Positions 45,352-54,683 of a stretch of DNA of 64,000 nt are shown here, in pieces. The position numbers were made by a program, and so were the translations under genes. Source of the DNA: Candidatus Cloacimonadota bacterium (GTDB lineage: Bacteria; Muiribacteriota; UBA6191); the NCBI GenBank assembly GCA_023954715.1, contig JAGSHD010000003.1:62001-126000 (forward strand), read 5' to 3'. The number at the start of each line of letters is the position of its first letter. Position 1 is the stretch's first letter. The notes under the pieces were generated by a model. The model was not told the DNA's origin. It worked only from the letters and a program-made list of their open reading frames with translations, and made no database searches.

Positions 45352-45413
45352 AATGTATCAATAGCTACGAATGAAGATAAGATTAAGTAAAACTAATTGG
45401 GGGGTTAAGTAAA
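45352..45413 (-). promoter_or_regulatory. Conserved upstream element of ssb (shared with comM)
   Basis: AATGTATCAA (45352-45361), a 19-bp spacer, then GATTAAGTAAAACTAA, GGGGGG and TAAGTAAA mirror the comM element. The right-hand block matches at 27 of 33 positions and the left-hand block at 10 of 10. On the transcribed strand the TTGATACATT end is about 53 bp before the ssb start codon. Confidence 0.6.
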
Positions 45414-45582
45414 GGTGTTATTTATATAATAATTTAGGGAACAAAATGAAGTGGCAGTTTATTATATCACGATCTAATTAGCTAAATAATTACTGTAATC
45501 CAAAATAATTATTAATATCTTGATGATATTGATAATAATTACGATAATATATATACAATATTAACAACTTAAGGAAAGTATA

Positions 45583-47166
45583 ATGTGTGGATTATTAGTT
45601 TATGTGGGATTACAGACAAAACGGTACGAACAGGATCTAAGTTTAAGTTTTAAAACTCTATTACATCGTGGGCCAGATGATAGCTCTAGTTTGAAGTATA
45701 AACGTGGAAAAATGTTTTTTCACCGATTAAGTATTAATGATTTAAGTAATGAAGGAAACCAACCATTTGAGAGAGATGACTTAAAACTAGTATGTAATGG
45801 TGAAATATATAATCATAAACAACTTAAAGACAAATTGAGTATTGTCAGCCCATCCAATTCAGATTGCGAAGTGATTGCACCTTTGTATCAAAAGCATGGA
45901 GTAAAAAAAATGCTCTCCATGCTAGAAGGAGAATTTGCTTTCGTATTATATGATGAGACTAATGATCAACATATCGTTGCAAGAGATCCTATTGGGATAA
46001 GACCTCTATTTTACGCAATTTTACCAAATGATGAGTACGCTTTTGCTTCAGAAGCAAAAGCATTGATCAATCTAAGTAAAGAAGTACATACTTTTCCACC
46101 AGGTCATTATTGGGATGGAAAGAAATTTATCCAATATTTAGATATAACTCACGTACATGAATATCATGCCCATTCTATGGAAACAATTACAGATAATATT
46201 CATGATTTATTAGTAGATGGAATCAAGACAAGATTAGATGCTGATGCAAAAGTTGGATTTTTATTAAGTGGAGGATTAGACTCTAGTATAGTTTGTGCAG
46301 TAGCGCAAAAATATTCAGATAAACCCATAGATACCTTTGCCATTGGTATGGAGAGTGATCCTATAGATTTGAAGTACGCTAAAATTGTAGCTGATCATAT
46401 TGGTTCTAACCATCATGAGGTAATTATCAGTGAGCAAGATGTTCTCGATGCTTGTAAAGAGGTGGTATATCACCTTGAGACTTATGATATAACAACAATT
46501 AGGGCTTCGATTGGAATGTATTTAGTTTGTAAATATATTAAAGAAAATACAGACATAAAAAGTGTCATGACCGGCGAGCTATCTGATGAATTGTTTGGTT
46601 ATAAATATACGGATTTTGCACCTAATGCTTATGAATTTCAATTAGAGGCCAAAAAACGTATTGATGAAATCTTTGAATATGATGTTTTAAGGGCAGATAG
46701 AACAATTTCAGCAAACTCTTTAGAAGCAAGAGTACCTTTTAGTGATCGAGCCTTTGTTCAATATGTTATGGCAATTCACCCCGAAACAAAAATGAACCAA
46801 TACAATATGGGTAAGTTTTTACTCAGAAAGGCATTTGATAGAGAAGACTATTTACCAGAAGTCATATTATATCGGGATAAGGCTGCGTTTTCAGATGCTG
46901 TAGGACACTCTTTAGTAGACTGTTTGAAGGATTTTTCGAATAAAAATTATAAACCGTCGGAGTTACATAGAGCTAAATTGATGTATCCACATGCCACACC
47001 ATTTACTTATGAATCTTTAATGTATAGAGAGATATTTGAATCTTATTATAAGGGTTACTCTCACTGGGTAAGAGACTATTGGATGCCTAACAAAAAATGG
47101 GAAAACTGTGATGTGGATGACCCAAGCGCAAGAATCCTACCAAACTATGGTGAAAGTGGAGTGTGA
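45583..47166 (+). CDS. asnB: Asparagine synthase, glutamine-hydrolysing
   Basis: The 527-residue protein has Cys2 as the glutaminase nucleophile (MCGLLVYVG), LLHRGPDD and VCNGEIYNH, then the synthetase PP-loop FLLSGGLDSSIV near residue 226 and GELSDELFGYK near 331. It makes asparagine from aspartate, glutamine and ATP. The AT-rich upstream region contains repeated AATAATTA motifs and a ribosome-binding site AAGGAAAG. The length is close to that of E. coli AsnB. Confidence 0.9.
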   Translation: MCGLLVYVGLQTKRYEQDLSLSFKTLLHRGPDDSSSLKYKRGKMFFHRLSINDLSNEGNQPFERDDLKLVCNGEIYNHKQLKDKLSIVSPSNSDCEVIAPLYQKHGVKKMLSMLEGEFAFVLYDETNDQHIVARDPIGIRPLFYAILPNDEYAFASEAKALINLSKEVHTFPPGHYWDGKKFIQYLDITHVHEYHAHSMETITDNIHDLLVDGIKTRLDADAKVGFLLSGGLDSSIVCAVAQKYSDKPIDTFAIGMESDPIDLKYAKIVADHIGSNHHEVIISEQDVLDACKEVVYHLETYDITTIRASIGMYLVCKYIKENTDIKSVMTGELSDELFGYKYTDFAPNAYEFQLEAKKRIDEIFEYDVLRADRTISANSLEARVPFSDRAFVQYVMAIHPETKMNQYNMGKFLLRKAFDREDYLPEVILYRDKAAFSDAVGHSLVDCLKDFSNKNYKPSELHRAKLMYPHATPFTYESLMYREIFESYYKGYSHWVRDYWMPNKKWENCDVDDPSARILPNYGESGV

Positions 47167-47310
47167 TTCATTAAGGTTACTTTGAGATTAGTGATAAAAT
47201 GGTTGGTATCTAAGTAAGAGATATAAACAATGAAAGACTTTAATTGGCTCTATTATACATGTAATTTTGGGCCAATGTATGGTCAAAGAAAACTAATGAC
47301 TAAAATGTTC

Positions 47311-47613
47311 TTAGGCATATTTCTTTAATAGTTCTAATAAGGTACTAGATAAAACTTTGAAATTATAAATAGAAATTAGAGTACCTAAAAGGAAAAAAAG
47401 TTTAGGTAATTTAGATTGTTTTCTTTCTTTTTTAGTTTCTACATAAAAGACGTATGAAAGACCAAATGGAAAGAACGATCCAAAAATAATCCAGTCCGTC
47501 TGATCATATCTGTATAGATTACTTACAATTAATATAAGGTGCAATACAGCTAGGATGATAGCAAGTTGAATTATGGTTGGTTTCAATAATTTTATTTTGT
47601 CAAAAAGAGTCAT
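47311..47613 (-). CDS. Small membrane protein of unknown function
   Basis: The 100-residue product has three hydrophobic segments (IIQLAIILAVLHLILIVSNL, WIIFGSFFPFGLSYVFYV and a third near residue 75) separated by a basic loop (ETKKERKQSK). I recognise no family. It is a single minus-strand gene convergent with asnB, and the terminator at 47686-47713 separates it from the transporter genes. Confidence 0.45.
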   Translation of the reverse strand: MTLFDKIKLLKPTIIQLAIILAVLHLILIVSNLYRYDQTDWIIFGSFFPFGLSYVFYVETKKERKQSKLPKLFFLLGTLISIYNFKVLSSTLLELLKKYA

Positions 47614-47685
47614 GAGTACATTTTATTGTGGCTTGCAGTTTAAAAGATGTCTGCATAGTTATATTGGCTCCATATAGATAAAAAA

Positions 47686-47713
47686 AGGGTTTCTAGAGTG
47701 AACTAGAAACCCT
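47686..47713. terminator. Strong terminator after the TAXI/GltS operon
   Basis: AGGGTTTCTAG pairs perfectly with CTAGAAACCCT (11 bp, 6-nt loop). On the minus strand it is followed by a run of T, so it ends the transporter operon. The plus strand also has TTTT after the stem. Confidence 0.8.
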
Positions 47714-47728
47714 TTTGTTTATCTGACT

Positions 47729-49225
47729 TTATTTATTTTTGGAGTAATACTGCTTTGCACCTTCATGCAAAGGAATTGATATTCCTGTTTGGGCAGTTTT
47801 AATCGAAATATATGGAGCTTGTGTTGAATTTGACTTTAGTACTGTTGTATCAGTAAAAATCTGAGTTAGTAGTTTGGCAACTGTTTCTTTTGCTACATCT
47901 TTATGAGTAACCAAAGTTGCAGTAACACCTAAAGTGTCTAAATTAGTATCCATTCCGAGGTAAGTATTTTTAGGAATTGTAATATCCACATAATACGGAG
48001 ACTGTGCTTTGAGTTTTACTCTAGCATGTTGCTCAATAGTAACAAACTTTAAAGGATGAATTGCTGCTAGATTAGAAATCTGTCGAGCAGGATAAGCAAA
48101 GGTTGAAAAGAAAGCATCGATTTTACCGTCTTTTAATGCTTGTATCGCATCATGGCGGTTTAGATAACTGACTTCTTTGAATTGCGACAATTGATAATTG
48201 TGAGCCGCCAAAATATTTAGGGCATTCACTTTAGTACCAGAGTCTTGAGGTCCAAGATTGATTCGTTTGTTTAGAAGATCTTTGACCGTATCAATATTAT
48301 GCTTTTTTAGGGTAATGATTTGAATTGCTTCTGGGTATAATGAACAAACAGCTCTTAGGTTACTTTGAGGCCCTAAGTCTGCAAATTTATTAACACCATT
48401 TGCTGCCATAGAAGCAATATCGTTTTGAACTATTCCAAAATCAGCATGTTGACTGTTAATTAAAAGAGCGTTATCAAAACTACCTTGAGACGCATGATGA
48501 ACTACTTTATCGTCTTTAGCAAGTGTACTTAAGCCTTTGCCAAGAGCATAATATTCACCTTCAAGTGGACCAGAAACTAAAGGAGAAAGCCCATTGAGTT
48601 TGTCTAGCTTTACAGCAACTTTATTAACAGTTTTGATTAGCTCTTTTTCGATCGCAGATAATTGCTCACTAGCTTTTGTTTTATTTGCTAGTTTTAACTG
48701 TGTGGTAAGGACTCTTAAATCCTTTTGAGCAGGGGATTCATTTTTGATTGTACCGGCTTCATCAAACTCTGGTGAGTTTTTATTGGTTTCTACTTTTACT
48801 TCAGTATAAGCAATAGGAGTCCATTTGCTATTCTCTAGTTTATAAGTAGATGTACCAAAAATTGTGATTGCATCATCTTTTTTATTACCACTTGGATTGA
48901 TATCTTTGATACCATTTTTAGCAGTACCTAAAATAGATGATAATGAAGCTGAGTTAAGTTGGTTCCAGTCTGACAGATTGTAATCATCTAAAAATTTAAC
49001 GGTACTTTGAAAATATATTAACAATCTTGCACTGCCATCTGCTTTATCACTAAAAGGGTAACTACCTTGGCGAGTTAATGTCTCGACCTTAAATAAACCT
49101 TGTTTAAAGTGTTGGTCTAGTTTTTGTTGGATTTGATCCGTTAATGTAGTTTGATCTGGACCAGACTTACATCCAGATAATAAACAAGCAAAACTAAGTA
49201 TGAGTAAAAATTTGATAAATTTCAT
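47729..49225 (-). CDS. TAXI-family solute-binding lipoprotein
   Basis: The 498-residue protein has a lipoprotein signal (LSFACLLSGCKSG). Its C-terminal 300 residues match TAXI-type solute-binding proteins: THHASQGSFDN-like HHASQGSFDN near residue 240, DFGIVQNDIA, then LRAVCSLYPEAIQIIT and LGPQDSGTKVNALNIL. The N-terminal 180 residues form an additional domain that ordinary TAXI proteins of about 320 residues lack. TAXI proteins normally deliver organic acids such as glutamate to TRAP membrane subunits. Here the only membrane partner is the GltS-type symporter, one base upstream. It is tethered in the periplasm. Confidence 0.75.
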   Translation of the reverse strand: MKFIKFLLILSFACLLSGCKSGPDQTTLTDQIQQKLDQHFKQGLFKVETLTRQGSYPFSDKADGSARLLIYFQSTVKFLDDYNLSDWNQLNSASLSSILGTAKNGIKDINPSGNKKDDAITIFGTSTYKLENSKWTPIAYTEVKVETNKNSPEFDEAGTIKNESPAQKDLRVLTTQLKLANKTKASEQLSAIEKELIKTVNKVAVKLDKLNGLSPLVSGPLEGEYYALGKGLSTLAKDDKVVHHASQGSFDNALLINSQHADFGIVQNDIASMAANGVNKFADLGPQSNLRAVCSLYPEAIQIITLKKHNIDTVKDLLNKRINLGPQDSGTKVNALNILAAHNYQLSQFKEVSYLNRHDAIQALKDGKIDAFFSTFAYPARQISNLAAIHPLKFVTIEQHARVKLKAQSPYYVDITIPKNTYLGMDTNLDTLGVTATLVTHKDVAKETVAKLLTQIFTDTTVLKSNSTQAPYISIKTAQTGISIPLHEGAKQYYSKNK

Positions 49226-49226
49226 C

Positions 49227-50447
49227 TTAAAACCCCATAAATTGAATGTAACCGGTTAATACAGCGGCATTGGCAATGTCAATGAAAAATGCCCCCACCA
49301 TTGGAACGATCAAAAAGGCTTGTGATGATGGGCCGTAACGACTTGTTAATGCCTCCATGTTTGCCACAGCAGTAGGTGTAGCTCCCATTCCAAAACCGCA
49401 ATGTCCACCAGCGATTATGGCAGCATCGTAATCTCCACCCATTACTTTAAAAGTAACAAAATAGGCAAACAATGCCAAAATTATAGTTTGAACGATTAAG
49501 ATTAACAAGATAGGACCAGCAAGGTTCATGAGTTCCCATAATCTAAGAGACATCAATGCCATCGCTAAAAACATCGATAAACCGATGGTCCCGCATAAAT
49601 CAACACACTCTTTGTTGATTTCATAGACATTTGTAAACTCACAGATATTGGTAATAACAATACCAATAAACAAAGAGCAAATAAAAGATGGTGCTTGAAT
49701 ACCAACGGATTGTAAAAATTGAAACAACATATCTCCAAAAACAATACAGATAGCGATTACTAGAAATGTTTCCATAACTTTTAGTGGAGTTACATGGTCT
49801 TCATCTCTAGGATCATAAGTAATGGTATCTGAATGGGATCTATTATCTCGATCTTCATCCGCTTTTTCAGAACTCTCTAGCTTATTTTTTGCAATCAATC
49901 TTTGGGCAACTGGTCCACCGATTAATCCACCGAGTACTAAACCAAAGGTAGCACAAGCCATTGCCAATTCCATGGCAGCTTGTAGATTTTGAGTATTAGA
50001 AAATGTTTCAGCGTATGTTGCACCTGTTCCGTGTCCACCAGCAAGAGTAATTGAACCACCGATTAATCCAAATAATGGATGTAAATCAGTAAGGTGGGCC
50101 ATCATAACTCCAACACCGTTTTGTAACACAAGGTAAATTGTTGCTAAACCCAAAAACAGCAGAACTTTTGGACCACCTTTAATTAAGAGTTTGAAACTTG
50201 CTCCTAAACCAACAGTAGTGAAAAAAGTTAACATGAGTGGATTTTTTAGACTCATATCGAAACTAAATTGAAAGTCAAAGTATTTATATAAGATTGTTGT
50301 AACAACAGCAAATACGATTCCCCCTACTACCGGTTCTGGAATGTTGTTTTTTTTCAAAAAAGAAAAGGATCGATTGAAAAAGTATCCTATAAACAAAACT
50401 AATACGGATAATCCGCCAGTTTGTACTAGATCCAAATGGACTTGCAT
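49227..50447 (-). CDS. gltS: Sodium/glutamate symporter GltS
   Basis: The 406-residue membrane protein has the GltS inverted-repeat layout, with GGSITLAGGHGTGATY near residue 131 and the second hairpin AGGHCGFGMGATPTAVANM near 347, and PEPVVGGI near 38. It couples sodium to glutamate uptake. The start is supported by AAGGAGAG. It is followed one base later by a TAXI-type binding lipoprotein, a partner not normally needed by GltS. A central hydrophilic loop (residues 195-220) is somewhat long. Confidence 0.9.
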   Translation of the reverse strand: MQVHLDLVQTGGLSVLVLFIGYFFNRSFSFLKKNNIPEPVVGGIVFAVVTTILYKYFDFQFSFDMSLKNPLMLTFFTTVGLGASFKLLIKGGPKVLLFLGLATIYLVLQNGVGVMMAHLTDLHPLFGLIGGSITLAGGHGTGATYAETFSNTQNLQAAMELAMACATFGLVLGGLIGGPVAQRLIAKNKLESSEKADEDRDNRSHSDTITYDPRDEDHVTPLKVMETFLVIAICIVFGDMLFQFLQSVGIQAPSFICSLFIGIVITNICEFTNVYEINKECVDLCGTIGLSMFLAMALMSLRLWELMNLAGPILLILIVQTIILALFAYFVTFKVMGGDYDAAIIAGGHCGFGMGATPTAVANMEALTSRYGPSSQAFLIVPMVGAFFIDIANAAVLTGYIQFMGF

Positions 50448-50650
50448 TGGCTCTCCTTACTGTAAATTAAAAAGTAACGAAGTCAAGAGGCTAACAGAAA
50501 GCTTTAAGTGTAACTATTATCTTAAAAGCAGTTGAATCTATGTTTTTGCGCTGATGTTTTTTACTAATTAATCTTGTTAATATTACTAAAATTGACAGAA
50601 GTATATAGTAAAAATAGGGGAATCTCAAGAAAGCAAATGGAAAGCTAAAA

Positions 50651-51175
50651 CTAAAAATCAAGGTCAAGTTTTGCTTTGTACTCTATATAAATTTCATGTA
50701 GCCCCTCAGGAAACATAATAGTACCTGTTGAATAGTAAGTCTGACGATTAAATATCAACTCATAATTTAGATCATTTAACTTAAACTTGACTATATAAAA
50801 TGTATCGTTGGTGGTAACGTCATACTCAACTACATGATGTTTTGCTAACAAGTCCTTGAACAGACGGAAACTCATTTTCTTAGAAAATCCAAGTTTCGAC
50901 CAATTTTTAGGAATATGTTTAAGGTGAAGGCGATTGACTGTTTCTTCGTCATCGAGATCGACTAAATTTTTGTCCTTCAACAAAAATTTACTGCATGTTA
51001 CGTAATATCCAAAGGCTACGCCTTTTTCAATACACTCTCCATGTTTGTTAATTTTAGTCAACTTGGTTTTACCAGGAACAATCGTATAAGGAAGTCGACT
51101 GAGCTCACTAACAGGTGCTTTGTTTGCAAAAGTTGTATAAGAAGATAAAATTAGAACAAGTAGAATATATTTCAT
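50651..51175 (-). CDS. Secreted hypothetical protein
   Basis: The 174-residue product has a signal peptide (MKYILLVLILSSYTTFA) and a mature domain with two cysteines (GECIEKG and VTCSKF) that could form a disulfide. The rest alternates strands and helices. I recognise no family. It is a single gene upstream of the GltS-TAXI operon with a 200-bp spacer in which I see nothing. Confidence 0.5.
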   Translation of the reverse strand: MKYILLVLILSSYTTFANKAPVSELSRLPYTIVPGKTKLTKINKHGECIEKGVAFGYYVTCSKFLLKDKNLVDLDDEETVNRLHLKHIPKNWSKLGFSKKMSFRLFKDLLAKHHVVEYDVTTNDTFYIVKFKLNDLNYELIFNRQTYYSTGTIMFPEGLHEIYIEYKAKLDLDF

Positions 51176-51400
51176 AGTAGATTAGGTTTAGTATAGTTGA
51201 GTCAGTAGTAAACATCAATAGATATCAAGCAATTGTTTATTTATGATATATATCGGTAGATTGTACTTGTTAAACAAGATGTAAGTTGTATCATTTAAGC
51301 ATGTTTTAGATTTTAACTAACATTTTTGATGTACCATATATGAAGTATTATAATAAAAGAAACTTGTTAATAAAATATCAATGATTAAAAGGGGTAAATT

Positions 51401-52507
51401 GTGTTTTCAAAAGAAGAAAAAAACTTTTATCAAAGACATTTTCTATTAGATGATATACAAGTATCTGGACAAGAAAAGCTAAAAAAATCTAAAGTTTTGA
51501 TTATTGGTTTAGGTGGACTTGGTTCGCCAGTAGCGACTTATTTAGGTGCAGCAGGAGTGGGATCTTTGACATTAGTAGATGGAGATGTGGTAGAAGCATC
51601 AAATCTACACAGACAGCCTATACATAATTATCAGAATATTGACAAATACAAAGTGTATAGCGCCAAAGAACAACTTGAAAAACTGAATCCTTTCATTGAA
51701 GTTGAAGCAATCAACAAACATTTCGATGTTAATCTAGCCCAAACAATTACTAGTAAATTTGATCTAGTTATTGATTGTACAGACAACTTTTCAGCACGAT
51801 ATTTAATTAATGATGCTTGTGTATTGTTTAATAAACCTCTAGTTTCAGGAGCTATCTATAAGTTTGAAGGTCAAGTGTCTGTGTATAACTATAAAAAGGG
51901 GCCCTGTTTACGTTGCTTGTATCCAAAACCTCCGAGTGATAGTTTAGTGCCAAATTGTGCACAAGCAGGTGTTCTTGGTATTTTGCCAGGTATTATAGGT
52001 AACCTACAAGCTATGGAAGCACTAAAAATATTATTAAACTTAGGAGTAATACAAGAAAAAACTCTTTTGTATAATGCACTTGAAAGTAGCTTTAAAAGCT
52101 TTGGACTAAGAAAACACAAATCTTGTCCCGTTTGTTCTTCAAAAGCTACCATAACAAAACTAACCGCAATTCATAAGGAATGTAAAATGAACACTTTAAA
52201 AGAATTTGAAATATCTATCGATCAGCTAAAAGAAAAACTGGATGGAACAAACCCTCCTTTGGTCATTGATTGTAGAGAACACTCTGAGCTAGAAGTAAGT
52301 CGCTTGAGTTTTACTAAACATGTACCTCTTGGTGAAATTCAGATCGGTACAGAAGATTTAGACAAGGACCAAGAAATCGTTGTACACTGTAGATCAGGCG
52401 TAAGAAGTATCACTGCCATAAATTTAATGGCTCAAGTTGGTTTTACCAATTTAAAAAGTCTTGCTGGTGGTATCATAGCATGGACTAACAAGTACGGTAT
52501 GGAGTAA
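51401..52507 (+). CDS. moeB: MoeB/ThiF adenylyltransferase with C-terminal rhodanese
   Basis: The 368-residue protein starts at GTG 51401 after AAAGGGG. Its E1-like domain has GLGGLGSPVATYLGAAGVG near residue 32, the ATP-binding NLHRQ, DCTDNF and two zinc CxxC pairs (CLRC and CPVC). From about residue 262 a rhodanese domain follows, with its active cysteine in VHCRSGVRS. Such fusions adenylate the C-terminus of a MoaD- or ThiS-like sulfur carrier and then transfer sulfur to it, for molybdopterin, thiamine or tRNA thiolation. The specific carrier is not encoded here. Confidence 0.87.
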   Translation: MFSKEEKNFYQRHFLLDDIQVSGQEKLKKSKVLIIGLGGLGSPVATYLGAAGVGSLTLVDGDVVEASNLHRQPIHNYQNIDKYKVYSAKEQLEKLNPFIEVEAINKHFDVNLAQTITSKFDLVIDCTDNFSARYLINDACVLFNKPLVSGAIYKFEGQVSVYNYKKGPCLRCLYPKPPSDSLVPNCAQAGVLGILPGIIGNLQAMEALKILLNLGVIQEKTLLYNALESSFKSFGLRKHKSCPVCSSKATITKLTAIHKECKMNTLKEFEISIDQLKEKLDGTNPPLVIDCREHSELEVSRLSFTKHVPLGEIQIGTEDLDKDQEIVVHCRSGVRSITAINLMAQVGFTNLKSLAGGIIAWTNKYGME

Positions 52508-52513
52508 GTCTTT

Positions 52514-53521
52514 ATGATTAAAAACTATCGGGAACTACATATCCATTTAGAAGGTAGTTTATCAAAAAATCTTTTATTTGATTTATGGCAAGAGACAAAT
52601 GACGCTCCGAGTCGAGCGGACTTTGAATCTTGGTTTAAGTATACTTGTTTTGACGATTTTTTAAACTTATGGTGTAAGCATCAATTGTTATTGTTTAACA
52701 AATTTAATCCCCGTATGATTGTTACGCGACTTGTTAGAGACTTTTTTGAGTACTTACAGCGTTTTAATATAGAATATGCAGAGGTTCATATCTCTCCTAT
52801 TGATAGTTTATTCTTAAAATACAAATTACCTAAACTCTTTATCATGAGTGAAGAATACAATGTTTTGATTCGTATGTGGGACAAAGCTGTTACAGCAGTG
52901 TCTAAAGAGTTTGAAGATAAGCATAAGGTTAAGTTGATTATTGATTTTGTTAGAAACTACCCTGAAGATGTGGCCACTTGGCAATTACAAAACTTCAGAT
53001 CTAACCATGTACATTTTGAAAATGTCATTGGAGTAGGATTAGGTGGTGGATCTTGTACGCGTAGAGTAGGAGAGCTATCATCAATTTTTTATGAGATTAA
53101 AAATATGGGATACCACCTTTTTGCCCATGCTGGAGAACATCTACCAAAAGATGTAGCATATCAAGAAGTGAGAGATGCCATTGACTTGGGTGTAACAAGA
53201 ATCGGTCATGGTATTCATGTGGTAGATAACACGGAACTAGTTTCTGAACTAATAGCTAAAGATATTGCCTTAGAAGTGTGTCCGAGTTCAAATGTCTTTA
53301 CAAACTCAGTTAGTTCTTTTGAAAAACACCCTCTTAGAAAGTTATATGATTTAGGCATACCTATAATAATATCTAGTGATGATCCTACTTATTTTGATAC
53401 AGACATACAAAAAGAGTTTAAATTGTTAAAGACCGAGCTGCATTTTACAGATGCTGAGATTTTAGACCTTCATCAAAACTCTATCAAATACAGTGTAACA
53501 AAAAGTTTAGACTCTTTTTGA
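52514..53521 (+). CDS. add: Adenosine/adenine deaminase
   Basis: The 335-residue protein has the adenosine deaminase motifs in order: ELHIHLEGSL at the N-terminus, FAHAGE near residue 213, RIGHGIHV near 236, ALEVCPSSN and the metal-site SSDDPTYF near 294. It deaminates adenosine (or adenine) as an early step of purine salvage or breakdown, which fits the urate pathway elsewhere in the window. It lies 6 bp after moeB, and I see no functional link between the two. Confidence 0.82.
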   Translation: MIKNYRELHIHLEGSLSKNLLFDLWQETNDAPSRADFESWFKYTCFDDFLNLWCKHQLLLFNKFNPRMIVTRLVRDFFEYLQRFNIEYAEVHISPIDSLFLKYKLPKLFIMSEEYNVLIRMWDKAVTAVSKEFEDKHKVKLIIDFVRNYPEDVATWQLQNFRSNHVHFENVIGVGLGGGSCTRRVGELSSIFYEIKNMGYHLFAHAGEHLPKDVAYQEVRDAIDLGVTRIGHGIHVVDNTELVSELIAKDIALEVCPSSNVFTNSVSSFEKHPLRKLYDLGIPIIISSDDPTYFDTDIQKEFKLLKTELHFTDAEILDLHQNSIKYSVTKSLDSF

Positions 53522-53524
53522 TTA

Positions 53525-54433
53525 TTATCGTAACCAAGCTCCAAAAACTACTTTTTCATTATATATATTTAATAATGATAGAGTTTTTAAATCTTTAGAA
53601 AAACGAACTTTGTAAATTTGGGTACGAGAAATTTCTTCACCACTACGATAGATAATTCGAGCTTGCAGGTACATGTCTTCAAAGGTTCCTACAGGACTAA
53701 CTAGAGGCCCAGAAAGGTTAACAGGTCCTTGCATGTCTTGGTATTTTGTAGATTGAGAGACGGAGTCAAAGTACCAACGATATTGTATTTTCATTGTATC
53801 GTTTGCTTCTATGTTTAAATGAGTACTTAAAGTGACATTTTGCATATCGATTTGATCAACCTTTAGGCTAATGATTCTAATTAAGAGTTCATCAGGAAAG
53901 GTGTAAATACCATATACTTCTTGGCTCAAATGATTATCAGGATTTGAGTCTAAGCTCAAGCGAAAGGCTGTTAGAGTGGTATTTTGCTTGATAATAATAG
54001 GACGATCATAAAACACAATATTTGGATTGTGGTTGGTTTTGTAATATATTCTCGTGTTATCTATAGCATAACCTAATGTAACTGTTACTGATTTTTCATA
54101 TGACCCGCCACAAGGAAAGATGGCAGGGGTTGTAGGACGTCTTGAGCTAGCCGAAGGGGAGATATTTAAATTAACTAAGTTATTTTGAATACTAGCGTCA
54201 GCGCGAGCATTTACATTTACACCACAAATACTAGAGAGTGGACTTTTATAGTCAAAATCGAATGAGACTTTAGTAAAGTTGGGCTCATTGAGTAAGCCAT
54301 ATTTGGCGTTAGTGACCGTAGCTTCGTGGTATTTTGAATCTCGTAATGAACTTTCAATCAAGGCATTGTGGTCAGCTTGTATACAAAAGAGTGTAGAGAT
54401 ATTTATTATGGAAAATAAAAATAGTTTAAACAT
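53525..54433 (-). CDS. Secreted protein with chitobiase C-terminal-like domain
   Basis: The 302-residue product has a signal peptide (MFKLFLFSIINISTLFCIQA). It has a CHB_HEX_C_1-like beta domain near residues 100-180, with PAIFPCGGSYEKSVTVTLG, IYYKTNHNPN and LTAFRLS, the pattern of these carbohydrate-associated accessory domains. The remaining C-terminal part is beta-rich. No catalytic domain is present, so an adhesive or structural envelope role is possible. It is convergent with the deaminase gene. Confidence 0.55.
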   Translation of the reverse strand: MFKLFLFSIINISTLFCIQADHNALIESSLRDSKYHEATVTNAKYGLLNEPNFTKVSFDFDYKSPLSSICGVNVNARADASIQNNLVNLNISPSASSRRPTTPAIFPCGGSYEKSVTVTLGYAIDNTRIYYKTNHNPNIVFYDRPIIIKQNTTLTAFRLSLDSNPDNHLSQEVYGIYTFPDELLIRIISLKVDQIDMQNVTLSTHLNIEANDTMKIQYRWYFDSVSQSTKYQDMQGPVNLSGPLVSPVGTFEDMYLQARIIYRSGEEISRTQIYKVRFSKDLKTLSLLNIYNEKVVFGAWLR

Positions 54434-54683
54434 AAAAACCTTAATATATAGAACGGATCAGTAAAAATCCTATCAACAGATAGAGATATCATATATTATA
54501 CGATCAAAAGATAATTAGTGAATGACTAAAGTTAGAAAGATGTACAAAATTATTAGAAGATTAAACTTTGTGCCGTCTTTTAACAAATTCCTTTAAAAAA
54601 AAGCTCAATATACTTCAAAATAGAGACTAAATATTTGAGGATTGTACTAAGGGTTAAGTCAAGAAAAAGGGTGCTTTGAAATT

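Noticed and set aside
45470..45570. Repeated AATAATTA motifs before asnB as an operator array
   Set aside because: The region is so AT-rich that such short repeats are expected by chance; spacing is irregular.
47230..47328. 32-codon plus-strand frame after asnB
   Set aside because: It has no convincing ribosome-binding site, no motif, and runs into the convergent membrane-protein gene.
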